This document shows positions 1 to 6,804 of a stretch of DNA of 10,690 nt, piece by piece (the first letter of the stretch is position 1; each line of letters opens with the position of its first letter). The position numbers were made by a program, and so were the translations under genes. The stretch covers positions 1 through 10,690 of the forward strand of contig SLOZ01000020.1 of the NCBI GenBank assembly GCA_007132255.1. Reading direction: 5' to 3'. The stretch comes from Limnochordia bacterium. Lineage in GTDB: Bacteria > Bacillota > Limnochordia > Darwinibacteriales > B1SED10-159. Under the pieces are notes generated by a model. That model saw only the letters and a list, made by a program, of their open reading frames with translations. It searched no databases and had not been told where the DNA came from.

Positions 1-1
1 G

Positions 2-535
2 ACGTACCTACAGCGGGCCTTGGATCGCGTCAAGCGCATTGGCGCTGATACCATTGTCTTCGGAAGCGGACGTTCCCGGTCCTTACCCGAGGGCTTTGAC
101 CGCGAGCGGGCTAAAGACCAGATTCGGACCTTCCTGGATATCGCCGGTGAGCATGCTGATCCCCTGGGATTGACCATTGTCATCGAGCCGTTGAACAAGA
201 CCGAGTCCAATATCATCAACTCGCTGCCAGAAGCGGTGGCCTTTGCCAAAATTGCCGATCGGCCGTCAATTCAGATGCTGGCGGATTTTTACCATATGCA
301 GATGGACGATGAGCCGCTGGAGAACATCTCTGCAGCTAAGGAGTATCTCAAACATGTGCACGTGGCTGACAGCGGTCGGTTAGCTCCAGGTACGGGCACG
401 TATCCCTATGCCGAGTTTGCCGCTCAACTGCGCCAAGCCGGCTATGACGGACGTGTCTCGGTGGAGTGCAAATGGAACGATTTTGCTGCTGAGGCACCGG
501 CGGCTGTGAAATTTCTGCGCGAGCAGTTAGGCTGA
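2..535 (+). CDS. Sugar phosphate isomerase/epimerase, xylose isomerase-like TIM barrel (5' end cut off)
   Basis: The reading frame is open from base 2 to the TGA at 533-535, giving 177 visible residues of a protein that normally has about 270-290. The upstream part lies outside the window. It shows the C-terminal half of an AP-endonuclease-2/xylose-isomerase-like barrel. The expected metal ligands are spread over successive strands: Glu in VIEPLNKTESN (visible residue 62), Asp and His in ADFYHM (95, 98), His in HVHVAD (120) and Glu in VSVEC (155). Family members isomerise or epimerise ketoses or sugar phosphates, or act on inositol derivatives, in the cytoplasm using a divalent metal. The substrate cannot be read from the sequence. 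A sugar-kinase-like phosphotransferase follows on the same strand about 195 bases later, which fits a carbohydrate catabolic locus. The family call is firm; the specific function is unknown. Confidence 0.88.
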   Translation, partial: TYLQRALDRVKRIGADTIVFGSGRSRSLPEGFDRERAKDQIRTFLDIAGEHADPLGLTIVIEPLNKTESNIINSLPEAVAFAKIADRPSIQMLADFYHMQMDDEPLENISAAKEYLKHVHVADSGRLAPGTGTYPYAEFAAQLRQAGYDGRVSVECKWNDFAAEAPAAVKFLREQLG

Positions 536-540
536 GCATT

Positions 541-700
541 TTAGCAGTCCACGTCCAACGTGGCTTTGGTCCGCAAGCCAGCAGCTTAGGAATCCGGTTA
601 GCTGAGATGTTCGTGACCACCGCTGCCCAATTTCCCTTTGCGAGCAGGGTTTTGGGTTGAACCCTTAGCAGTCCTGCTATGTAACGGTGGGTCACGAACG
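541..700 (+). ncRNA. Hairpin-rich intergenic element, possible structured RNA
   Basis: The 195-base gap between two genes has several inverted repeats in a row. CCACGT-CCA-ACGTGG lies at 549-563. GGCTT...AAGCC lies at 562-579 and CAGCT...AGCTG at about 584-605. A long closing stem pairs 609-622 (GTTCGTGACC-ACCG) with 685-699 (CGGTGGGTCACGAAC) with one bulged base. Inside it, AGGGTT (646-651) pairs with AACCCT (660-665), or AGCAGG (643-648) pairs with CCTGCT (673-678). The decamer TTAGCAGTCC occurs twice (541-550 and 665-674). No convincing coding sequence runs through it. It could be a structured RNA, a leader of the next gene, or the RNA part of an IscB-type transposon, of which a fossil lies at 6786. 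The strand is assumed from the neighbouring genes. Confidence 0.35.
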
Positions 701-718
701 GTCTTGTGCAGGCATGTC

Positions 719-725
719 AGGAGGG
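719..725 (+). promoter_or_regulatory. Ribosome binding site that sets the GTG start of the phosphotransferase
   Basis: AGGAGGG lies five bases before the GTG at 731. The same frame is open further upstream to an ATG at 638, and a downstream ATG lies at 746. Only the GTG has a well-placed Shine-Dalgarno sequence, and the upstream part overlaps the hairpin element. Confidence 0.75.
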
Positions 726-730
726 CACTT

Positions 731-1852
731 GTGAGCGAGATTCCCATGGCAGCAATTGCTGCCGTTTTGACACACTATGAACTTCCCGGTTCCCTGAAGT
801 CTGTGGAGCCTATTGTTCAAGGTCACATTAACCATACGTACCGGATCGCTGTGGAGCAGCCGACGACAGGTACCATCTTCGAGTATGTTCTGCAGAGGAT
901 CAACCAGCATGTCTTCAAGCAGCCGGAGCAGGTGATGCATAATATTCGCCAGATCTCCCGCCATGTAAAAGGCCAAGAGAACAGCGACGACTGCAGTATT
1001 CTTCGCTTCGTCGATGCCCGCAGTGGCTGCAATTATGTCCATCATGACGGTGAATACTGGCGCCTTAGTCCATTTGTCGGTAATTCTGTGTCCTACGACG
1101 TTGTGACCGACAGTGCTATTGTCTGTCGAGTTGGTTACGCCTTTGGACGCTTTCAATCTGTCTTAGCTGACCTGCCCATGAGCCAACTCTATGCGACGAT
1201 TCCGGACTTTCACAATACACCGAAGCGGTTCCGAGACTTCTTCGCGGCTGTCGAGGAGGATCCTGTAGGCCGGGCGGCAGGCGCTGCCGAGGATATCGCG
1301 TTTTTGGCAGGCCAGCAGGAGTTGGCGTCGCGTTTGGAGTCCTTGAAAGCACAGGGTATGCTTCCGCTGCGCGTGACACACAACGATACCAAGATGAACA
1401 ATATTTTGATGGACAAGGACACGGGCGAGCCACTTTGTGTTGTGGACTTGGATACTGTAATGCCAGGCTTGGTTGCCATGGATTTTGGTGATGCCATTCG
1501 CACCGTGGGGAATACTGCTGTGGAGGATGAGCAGGATGTATCCAAGGTTCAACTCCATCTGGATCATTACGATGCCTTTGCCCGTGGGTTTGTTGGCGTC
1601 TGTCGGTCGAGTTTAACGCCCTTAGAGATCGATACCTTGGCGCTGGGAGCGCTGACCATCACCCTTGAGCAGGCCGTCCGTTTTCTGGGCGACTATCTTG
1701 CAGGTGATGTGTATTACCGCATCCATTATCCGCTGCACAATTGGCATCGAGCTCGCTGCCAGTTAACCTTAGCGAAGCGTATGTTAGAGCGCTTCGAAAC
1801 CATGGAGGCGATTGTCCGTAAGTACGCCTTTGCCGAGAATGTCCAATGTTGA
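731..1852 (+). CDS. APH-family phosphotransferase, N-acetylhexosamine 1-kinase-like
   Basis: The 373-residue protein has the protein-kinase-like fold of the aminoglycoside phosphotransferase family (APH, PF01636). Visible motifs are the glycine-containing nucleotide loop GHINHTYRI (31-39), the N-lobe segment YVLQRINQHVF (52-62), the catalytic loop HNDTKMNNILMD (217-228; Asp219 the likely base) and the metal-binding DFGD (251-254) following VVDLDTVMPG. Length and motif spelling fit the group containing bifidobacterial N-acetylhexosamine 1-kinase (NahK, about 360 residues), which phosphorylates GlcNAc or GalNAc at C1. They fit less well with antibiotic-modifying enzymes. The sugar isomerase/epimerase upstream supports a role in sugar use. 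The GTG start is chosen because AGGAGGG precedes it by five bases. The exact substrate is inferred from family resemblance and could be another sugar or small alcohol. Confidence 0.85.
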   Translation: MSEIPMAAIAAVLTHYELPGSLKSVEPIVQGHINHTYRIAVEQPTTGTIFEYVLQRINQHVFKQPEQVMHNIRQISRHVKGQENSDDCSILRFVDARSGCNYVHHDGEYWRLSPFVGNSVSYDVVTDSAIVCRVGYAFGRFQSVLADLPMSQLYATIPDFHNTPKRFRDFFAAVEEDPVGRAAGAAEDIAFLAGQQELASRLESLKAQGMLPLRVTHNDTKMNNILMDKDTGEPLCVVDLDTVMPGLVAMDFGDAIRTVGNTAVEDEQDVSKVQLHLDHYDAFARGFVGVCRSSLTPLEIDTLALGALTITLEQAVRFLGDYLAGDVYYRIHYPLHNWHRARCQLTLAKRMLERFETMEAIVRKYAFAENVQC

Positions 1853-2286
1853 AGGTCGAGGCTAGGGCCGCGACCGGCTGCAGCATCCCAATCTGACAGT
1901 TCGAGTTGCGGCGCCGCTGCGAGGCTGGGCCTTGTTTTCTTGGGAGGCAAATCTGCGAGACCTTTGCCATATAGGCATTCTGCAAGGAACGAGAGTGTGG
2001 GCCTGCTGCTGATGGGCGGGGATCGCGCTCTCGTTTCGGATCTGTAAGGGGAAAGAGCAAAAAGCCTTGCTCGGGACTGGGTAACTGGCAGACACTGCAT
2101 TGAAGAGCCTTTAGTAGGGGGTTCGCTGCATCGTACGGCCATTTATTGACTCCCTTAACAGGGAAATTGGAAGGAATTCATTTCTTTCTGTGTAATAATA
2201 TCTTTAATACGTGTGACTTTTTTTATCCTTGCAGGGGAGGCGGTACAGATGCTGGATTATTGGTTTGACAAAGGAGGTTGGGACGA
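1853..2286 (+). other. Non-coding leader region of the nqr operon with several hairpins
   Basis: No gene-like frame runs through this 430-base gap apart from a possible 20-residue leader ORF at its end. Inverted repeats occur in order. GGTCG/CGACC lies at 1854-1875, and a self-complementary GCGGCGCCGC at 1908-1917. GGCAAA/TTTGCC lies at 1946-1968. A long imperfect hairpin pairs about 1986-2000 with 2023-2037 (core AACGAGAG/CTCTCGTT). GAGCAA/TTGCTC lies at 2055-2072 and TCCCT/AGGGA at 2151-2164. No T-run follows any of them closely, so none is a convincing terminator of the upstream gene. The region becomes A+T rich from about 2165 to 2230, where a promoter is expected. I recognise no named riboswitch consensus here. 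Confidence 0.5.
2165..2230 (+). promoter_or_regulatory. A+T-rich probable promoter region of the nqr operon
   Basis: This stretch is clearly richer in A and T than its surroundings. It holds -10-like sequences (TAATAT at 2196-2201, TTTAATAC around 2203-2210) and a T-run. No -35 element of good match sits at the standard 16-18 base spacing, so the exact promoter is not assigned. The TTGACT at 2146-2151 has no -10 at the right distance. Confidence 0.3.
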
Positions 2287-2311
2287 TTGCAGTGGAAGAC
2301 CTGGTTTTTGA
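2249..2311 (+). CDS. Possible 20-residue leader ORF overlapping the nqrB start
   Basis: An ATG at 2249 follows GGGGAGG (2234-2240) at a usable distance and opens a 20-codon frame ending in TGA at 2309-2311. The frame differs from nqrB and runs through the nqrB ribosome binding site, where AAAGGAGGT is read as Lys-Gly-Gly, and past the nqrB start. The peptide is rich in Asp, Gly and Trp. If translated, it could couple or attenuate nqrB translation. It has no known homologue to me and may be chance; the ribosome binding site and the overlap are the only support. Confidence 0.3.
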   Translation: MLDYWFDKGGWDDCSGRPGF

Positions 2312-3258
2312 AGCAGGATTTGATGCGGCGGGTGCTTTATAGTCTCCTTCCCATCCTGGCCTTTTCGATCTATTTGTTTGGTTGGAGGGTCCTGTTGCTC
2401 TCAGCGGTGGTTACCGTTTTCGGTGTGGCTACCGAGTACGTCGTGATCAAGAAGTGGTATGATGGGAAATTTAAAGTTTCTGAAGCGGTCCTGGTGTCGT
2501 GTCTGCTGTTTGCGTTGACGCTGCCGCCAGCGGTGCCGTTTTGGGTTGCCGTTTTAGGGATCATATTTGGCATCTTTTTTGGCAAAGGGATCTTTGGTGG
2601 ATTTGGCAAGAATGTCTTCAACCCGGCCATTCTAGGACGCTGCTTTATCTACATATCGTTCCCGGCATCCATGACAAACCTTTGGACAGAACCCTTTGCC
2701 GGTTTTCCCGGTGGACTCATTCGTTATGCTGGTGGAGTCGATTCCGTGACCACGGCGACACCGTTGGGCAGTATTCCAGTCGGAACGCAAATTCTCGACC
2801 GCGTGCTTGGGACCATCCCTGGCTCGGCCGGTGAAACCAGTGCACTGCTCATCGTGGCTGCGGCCTTCTATCTTGTTGTCACGAAGACCGCTTCGTGGAA
2901 AATCATTGTGTCTACCGTTGTGGGATTCCTAGCCTTGGGTCTGGTTGTCTTTGGGGTCGGCAGTATGAATCTGAATCCGTTCACCGCTTTGATTTCCGGA
3001 GGTTTTCTCTTCGGAGCAGTCTTTATGGCGACTGACCCAATCTCAGCGCCTCGCAGTGACACGGCCAAAGTGCTCTATGGACTCCTTATTGGTGTTCTGA
3101 CCATCATTGTTCGGGCCTATGGCAACTTCACGGAGGGGATTATGTTTGCTATTTTAATTGCCAATACGTTCGCTCCTTTCTTGGATCGGCAGGTCAAGGA
3201 GTATGAGGCTGGGAAAAAGGCCAAATTGGCCGCGGTCGGAGAGAAGGTGGCTTCATGA
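2287..3258 (+). CDS. nqrB: NqrB/RnfD-type membrane flavoprotein subunit of a Na+-pumping oxidoreductase
   Basis: This is a polytopic membrane protein of 323 residues. It carries the NqrB/RnfD signature segments: SEAVLVSCLLFALTLPP, then GKGIFGGFGKNVFNPAILGR, then SVTTATPLG, where the Thr of TATP (about residue 158) is the expected site for covalently bound FMN, and MATDPISAP near the C-terminus. The wording is NqrB-like, but the length is that of RnfD. The N-terminal extension of classical NqrB (about 410 residues) is missing. The chosen start is TTG at 2287, nine bases after AGGAGG (2272-2277). A TTG at 2278 abuts the ribosome binding site, and an ATG at 2323 is a less likely alternative. It is the first gene of a five-gene operon and overlaps nqrC by four bases. 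The subunit passes electrons between flavins and belongs to the ion-translocating core. Confidence 0.9.
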   Translation: MQWKTWFLKQDLMRRVLYSLLPILAFSIYLFGWRVLLLSAVVTVFGVATEYVVIKKWYDGKFKVSEAVLVSCLLFALTLPPAVPFWVAVLGIIFGIFFGKGIFGGFGKNVFNPAILGRCFIYISFPASMTNLWTEPFAGFPGGLIRYAGGVDSVTTATPLGSIPVGTQILDRVLGTIPGSAGETSALLIVAAAFYLVVTKTASWKIIVSTVVGFLALGLVVFGVGSMNLNPFTALISGGFLFGAVFMATDPISAPRSDTAKVLYGLLIGVLTIIVRAYGNFTEGIMFAILIANTFAPFLDRQVKEYEAGKKAKLAAVGEKVAS

Positions 3259-3848
3259 AGCGCGAATACATTTATACAGTTCTTTTCACATTCGTGGTCA
3301 GTGCGGTCCTGACGGCCATTTTGGCAGGAGCCAATGCGTTTTTCCTGCCCCAGATAGAACGCAATGAAGAGCTCGCAGAAAAACGAGCTATTTTGTATGT
3401 CTTGAATGTTCCGTTTGCCGACGATTCTGAGGTCGATACGATCTTCGGTGAGTCCATCTCAGAGCAAAACATCGACGGGCTCAATGTGTTCACTAAATAC
3501 GACGAGGACGGTACGGCTGCCGGCTATGCTGTGCCCTTTCAGGGCTCCGGCTTGTGGGGTTTGATTCGCGGCTATATGGGGATTGCTGCCGATCTCAGCG
3601 AACTCTTGGGCATTGAGTTCACCGACCAAAATGAGACACCAGGCTTAGGAAGCCGCATTGATGAAGAGTGGTATAAAGAGCAGTTTCGCGGCATTCAATT
3701 AGTGGATGGTGAAGCTGTGCTGACCGATGATGACGGTGAGCTTCTGATTGACGCTATCACGGGAGCAACATCCACGTCCAACGCCGTAATCAATATTATG
3801 CGGAATTCGACAGCCTCCATATTGAGTCGACTGGAGGGAGCACTATGA
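3255..3848 (+). CDS. nqrC: NqrC/RnfG-type FMN-binding subunit
   Basis: The 197-residue protein has one N-terminal membrane helix (about residues 7-30) followed by a periplasmic/extracellular FMN-binding domain. Diagnostic motifs are GSGLWGLIRGYMGI (97-110), NETPGLGSRI (126-135) and DAITGATSTSNAV (166-178). The Thr of TGAT (172) is the residue expected to carry covalent FMN through a phosphoester bond. The length matches RnfG or a short NqrC; classical NqrC is about 260 residues. The start ATG overlaps the nqrB stop as ATGA, with GAAGGTGG upstream, which indicates translational coupling. It should shuttle electrons on the outer face between the cluster in subunits D/E and the FMN of subunit B. 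Covalent attachment normally needs the flavin transferase ApbE, which is not in this window. Confidence 0.92.
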   Translation: MKREYIYTVLFTFVVSAVLTAILAGANAFFLPQIERNEELAEKRAILYVLNVPFADDSEVDTIFGESISEQNIDGLNVFTKYDEDGTAAGYAVPFQGSGLWGLIRGYMGIAADLSELLGIEFTDQNETPGLGSRIDEEWYKEQFRGIQLVDGEAVLTDDDGELLIDAITGATSTSNAVINIMRNSTASILSRLEGAL

Positions 3849-4498
3849 TGGGTGAAATTAAACAGGCCATGCGCCGTAATCTGTGGGACGAAAACCAAGT
3901 TCTGCGCCAGATTTTGGGTATCTGTTCGATTCTGGCTGTAACGAACTTGATGACCAATACACTGGTCATGGGTCTCGGTCTGATCTTTGTCATCTCGCTA
4001 TCCAGTCTAACGATCTCGTTACTTCGCAGTTATATACCGCATCGAGTCCGCATGATTGTTCAGGTGTTCATCATTGCGGCTTACGTTATCTTGGTCGATA
4101 TCTTCATCAAAGCCCAGCTGCCAGAAATCAGCAAGGCACTGGGGCCGTACGTAGGCTTAATTATCACGAACTGTATTATCATGGGACGGGCCGAAGCCTA
4201 TGCTCAGAAGAATCCACCATTTTTGGCCATGATCGATGGCTTCTTTGCGGGTCTAGGTTATATGCTCGTCATCCTAGCTATTTCCTTTATTCGGGAACTG
4301 CTGGGCTTTGGCACGATTTTTGGTTTTGATGTCAATTTCATCGGGTTCCAAACGTGGACCATTATGGTCATGCCGCCGGCAGCGTTTTTCATCATCGGTG
4401 TCATGACGTGGGCGGCATCTAGTATGCGGCTATCGCGACAAACATTACAAAAGCCTAGCCCGGCTCCGACAGCCGCCGGGCAGCAGGCCAGTCGATAG
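3845..4498 (+). CDS. nqrD: NqrD/RnfE-type integral membrane subunit
   Basis: The 217-residue hydrophobic protein has about six membrane helices. It carries the two conserved cysteine segments of the family: LGICSILAVTN (Cys27) and LIITNCIIMGRAEAYA (Cys110). In Na+-NQR structures these cysteines, with the matching pair in the E subunit, bind an iron-sulfur cluster inside the membrane. The segment DGFFAGLGYMLVILAISFIR and the FIRELLGFGTIFG stretch are typical NqrD wording rather than RnfE. It overlaps nqrC by four bases (ATGATG) and has GGAGGGAG (3833-3840) just upstream. A Pro/Ala/Gln-rich tail of about 20 residues (from 200) is unlike the usual compact end and is probably a flexible cytoplasmic extension. 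Confidence 0.93.
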   Translation: MMGEIKQAMRRNLWDENQVLRQILGICSILAVTNLMTNTLVMGLGLIFVISLSSLTISLLRSYIPHRVRMIVQVFIIAAYVILVDIFIKAQLPEISKALGPYVGLIITNCIIMGRAEAYAQKNPPFLAMIDGFFAGLGYMLVILAISFIRELLGFGTIFGFDVNFIGFQTWTIMVMPPAAFFIIGVMTWAASSMRLSRQTLQKPSPAPTAAGQQASR

Positions 4499-4509
4499 GG
4501 GGAAGAGAT

Positions 4510-5109
4510 ATGGGTGATGCAGTGGCAATTAACCCCTTCATAATCCTGCTGGCAGCGATCTTTACCAGCAATATGGTCTTGGCTAACTTTTTGGGCATGT
4601 GCTCGTTTATAGCGGTGTCCAATGAGTATAAGACAGCATCGGGATTGGGCAAAGCGGTAACACTGGTCATGGTCGTTACAACCATTCTGAATTGGATCAT
4701 CTTCCGATTTGTGATCATCCCGTTAGGTCTTGAATACCTTCGTTTCATCATCTTTATCGTGGTCATTGCAGCAACGGTGCAGATTATTGAAATGGCCATG
4801 GATCGGTATCTGCCGGAGTTGCATATCAAGTTAGGGATTTTCTTGCCCCTAATTACTGTGAACTGTGCGATCTTGGGTATCAGCCTTTTTATGATCATCC
4901 GCGACTATGGTGCCGTGCAGTCGCTGTTCTTTGGCGTTGGCAGTGGTTTGGGCTGGTGGCTGGCTATCTGCGCCCTGGCAGCCATTCGCGAAAAGATTGC
5001 CAAGAACAAACTGCCGTTGGGTCTCGATGGGCCTGGTATTACCTTTATCATCACAGGGATCATGGCGCTGGCCTTTATCGGCTTTGCGGGGACGCTCATC
5101 GTTCAGTAA
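4510..5109 (+). CDS. nqrE: NqrE/RnfA-type integral membrane subunit
   Basis: The 199-residue protein is the inverted-topology partner of the D subunit, with about six membrane helices. Conserved cysteine segments are ANFLGMCSFIAVS (Cys31) and FLPLITVNCAILG (Cys119). They provide the other two ligands of the intramembrane iron-sulfur cluster. VQIIEMAMDRYLP, FGVGSGLGWWLAI, ALAAIREKIA and GPGITFIITGIMALAFIGF follow NqrE closely. The full-length match to the family (about 198 residues) argues for an intact gene. The start ATG has GGGGGAAGAG a short distance upstream and lies 11 bases after the nqrD stop. Its pairing with nqrD is the usual order in both nqr and rnf operons. Confidence 0.93.
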   Translation: MGDAVAINPFIILLAAIFTSNMVLANFLGMCSFIAVSNEYKTASGLGKAVTLVMVVTTILNWIIFRFVIIPLGLEYLRFIIFIVVIAATVQIIEMAMDRYLPELHIKLGIFLPLITVNCAILGISLFMIIRDYGAVQSLFFGVGSGLGWWLAICALAAIREKIAKNKLPLGLDGPGITFIITGIMALAFIGFAGTLIVQ

Positions 5110-5133
5110 CGGCTATCCTAGGAGGGTTGATTG

Positions 5134-6234
5134 ATGACAATATTCCAGACGATCCTGAGCGTTTCGTTGATATCCACAGCTTTGGCGGTGTTGGTAGTCA
5201 TTGCTGATGCCATATTTAATAACTACGGCGAGTGTATCCTTGATATCAACAACGGCAATACCAAATTGACCGTTAACGGGGGCTCAACACTGCTCAATTC
5301 CTTGGCCGCCAATCGCATTTTTATTCCGTCAGCGTGCGGGGGCAAAGCCACCTGCGGACTTTGTAAGGTGCAGCTGGCTACGGATGTGGGGCCGGTGCTT
5401 CCCACGGAAGAACCCTATCTCACCGATGAGGAGATGCAAGACGGCGTGCGTTTGTCCTGCCAGATCAAAGTCAAGCAGGATCTGGCTCTGTCCATTCCGG
5501 AGGAACTGTTCAATATCGAACAGTATGAGACTCGCATCGAACGGATCACTCCCATGACCCATGACATCAAAGAGTTCCGCTTCGTTCTCGAAGAGCCAAA
5601 GGTGATGGAGTTCAAGGCTGGCCAGTACGTTCAGATCGATTCCAAGCCGTATCCCGGCATGCAGGAACAGGTGTCTCGAGCCTATTCCATTTCATCGGTT
5701 CCCTCTGAAACAGGAGCCGTGGAGTTGATTATTCGGTTGGTACCCAACGGGATCTGTACGACCTTCATGCATGATCATGTCAAAGAAGGAGATACCATCA
5801 CCATGCGGGGACCGTTCGGCGAATTCTATCTTCGAGAGGGCGCCGATGAGCTGATTTTTATTGCCGGTGGATCGGGACTCGCTCCCGTGAAATCTATGGT
5901 CTACGATATTTTAGAAAAGAAACTGGACAAGCAGATGACCTTTTTCTTCGGTGCGGTGACGAAGAAAGACCTGTATTATGTAGAATTGTTTCAAGACCTT
6001 GAGAAACGCTATGAGAACTTCCGCTATATTCCAGCACTATCTGACCCCGCCCCTGATGATAACTGGGACGGCGAGGTGGGCTTGATCACCGATGTTGTCG
6101 CTAAATATGTCGAGACTCCCAACAACAAGCAGGGATACCTCTGCGGGAGCCCTGGTATGATTAATGCCTGTATCAACGTCTTGACAGGCATTGGTCTGAC
6201 TGATGAAGACATTTTCTTTGATAAGTTCACTTGA
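5134..6234 (+). CDS. nqrF: NqrF-type NADH dehydrogenase subunit (2Fe-2S, FAD, NAD)
   Basis: The 366-residue protein has an N-terminal membrane anchor (about 4-27) and a ferredoxin-type 2Fe-2S domain with cysteines at 68, 74, 77 and 109 in ACGGKATCGLC and RLSCQ. A ferredoxin-NADP reductase-like module follows: FAD motif SRAYSISS (181-188), nucleotide motif GGSGLAPVKS (245-254) and CGSPGMI (337-343), ending in the family-typical FFDKFT. NqrF takes electrons from NADH on the cytoplasmic side and passes them through FAD and the 2Fe-2S centre to the D/E cluster. It is found in NQR, not in RNF, so it marks this operon as NQR-type. It is somewhat shorter than the usual 405-410 residues. ATG 5134 is preferred over the in-frame TTG 5131 because AGGAGGG (5120-5126) lies seven bases upstream of it. 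Confidence 0.93.
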   Translation: MTIFQTILSVSLISTALAVLVVIADAIFNNYGECILDINNGNTKLTVNGGSTLLNSLAANRIFIPSACGGKATCGLCKVQLATDVGPVLPTEEPYLTDEEMQDGVRLSCQIKVKQDLALSIPEELFNIEQYETRIERITPMTHDIKEFRFVLEEPKVMEFKAGQYVQIDSKPYPGMQEQVSRAYSISSVPSETGAVELIIRLVPNGICTTFMHDHVKEGDTITMRGPFGEFYLREGADELIFIAGGSGLAPVKSMVYDILEKKLDKQMTFFFGAVTKKDLYYVELFQDLEKRYENFRYIPALSDPAPDDNWDGEVGLITDVVAKYVETPNNKQGYLCGSPGMINACINVLTGIGLTDEDIFFDKFT

Positions 6235-6342
6235 TGGCGGTTGCCGGGGTTAGGCGGCGGTTCGTACTTGGTGAGCCCATAACGACGGACGTACGATGCC
6301 GTTTCTTCGGCAGCAAAAATGTGGATGATTGGGGTGACGTAT

Positions 6343-6804
6343 ATGAAGCAGAGCCCAGAATTGCGGGTCATTCAGGAGAACATGCTGACCGGCTCGCTGG
6401 CGGCCTTTGGGTTTTTGGGCAGCGACACACGCTCGCTGGCGGATATTTTGCGTGATGACGATGAACGAGTGACGAGTTTAGCCTTGACCCATGAAGCCAT
6501 CGCCGAACGGCTGCAGTTCTTTTATGATAAGGGCCAGCAGAGTTTGGGGCAGACTGTGGCGACGGACCACTTTGACGTGGTGGTGGAGGAACACAAAGGC
6601 GGCATTCCCTGTCCGTTTCGCGACAACTTCACGGCGCCCAAGGCTGTGATTACCGTGACCGAGCGGAATTCCGGACAGACAATGACCTGGTCGGCGTTGA
6701 ACATTCACATGATTCGTGCCCATGGGTTCTATGAAGGCGTCGGCGCTAAGTTCCGTGTGGAGCCGGAGACGGTGGCCGAGCTGCTATGGAAGGAAAACCT
6801 GTGA
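6343..6804 (+). CDS. Uncharacterised small cytoplasmic protein
   Basis: The predicted 153-residue soluble protein has no signal peptide or membrane segment, and I cannot assign a named family. It resembles an unnamed conserved family I associate with anaerobes. Notable segments are an N-terminal helix (SPELRVIQENMLTGSLAAFG), ADILRDDDERV, LTHEAIAERLQFF (48-60), GIPCPF with a single Cys (90), and a C-terminal LNIHMIRAHGFYEG (119-132) with two histidines that could bind a ligand or metal. The start at 6343 is chosen over the in-frame ATG 6319 because GGGGTGA lies five bases upstream of it. It begins 108 bases after nqrF with no clear terminator between, so it may be transcribed with the pump genes. 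Its stop overlaps the beginning of an IscB-like fragment. Confidence 0.75.
   Translation: MKQSPELRVIQENMLTGSLAAFGFLGSDTRSLADILRDDDERVTSLALTHEAIAERLQFFYDKGQQSLGQTVATDHFDVVVEEHKGGIPCPFRDNFTAPKAVITVTERNSGQTMTWSALNIHMIRAHGFYEGVGAKFRVEPETVAELLWKENL

Noticed and set aside
549..563. Hairpin CCACGT-CCA-ACGTGG as terminator of the isomerase gene
   Set aside because: No T-run follows it on the plus strand, so an intrinsic terminator is not supported.
638..730. N-terminal extension of the phosphotransferase frame from ATG 638
   Set aside because: There is no ribosome binding site at 638, the extension overlaps the hairpin element, and the GTG at 731 has a strong, well-placed AGGAGGG.
692..1156. Minus-strand 154-codon ORF antisense to the phosphotransferase
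   Set aside because: The opposite strand carries conserved kinase motifs, and this frame has no motif or ribosome binding site.
2040..2110. Cobalamin riboswitch suggested by GGGAAAG and GGCAGACACTGC wording
   Set aside because: The conserved core and B12-box order do not match. The resemblance is only to short words.
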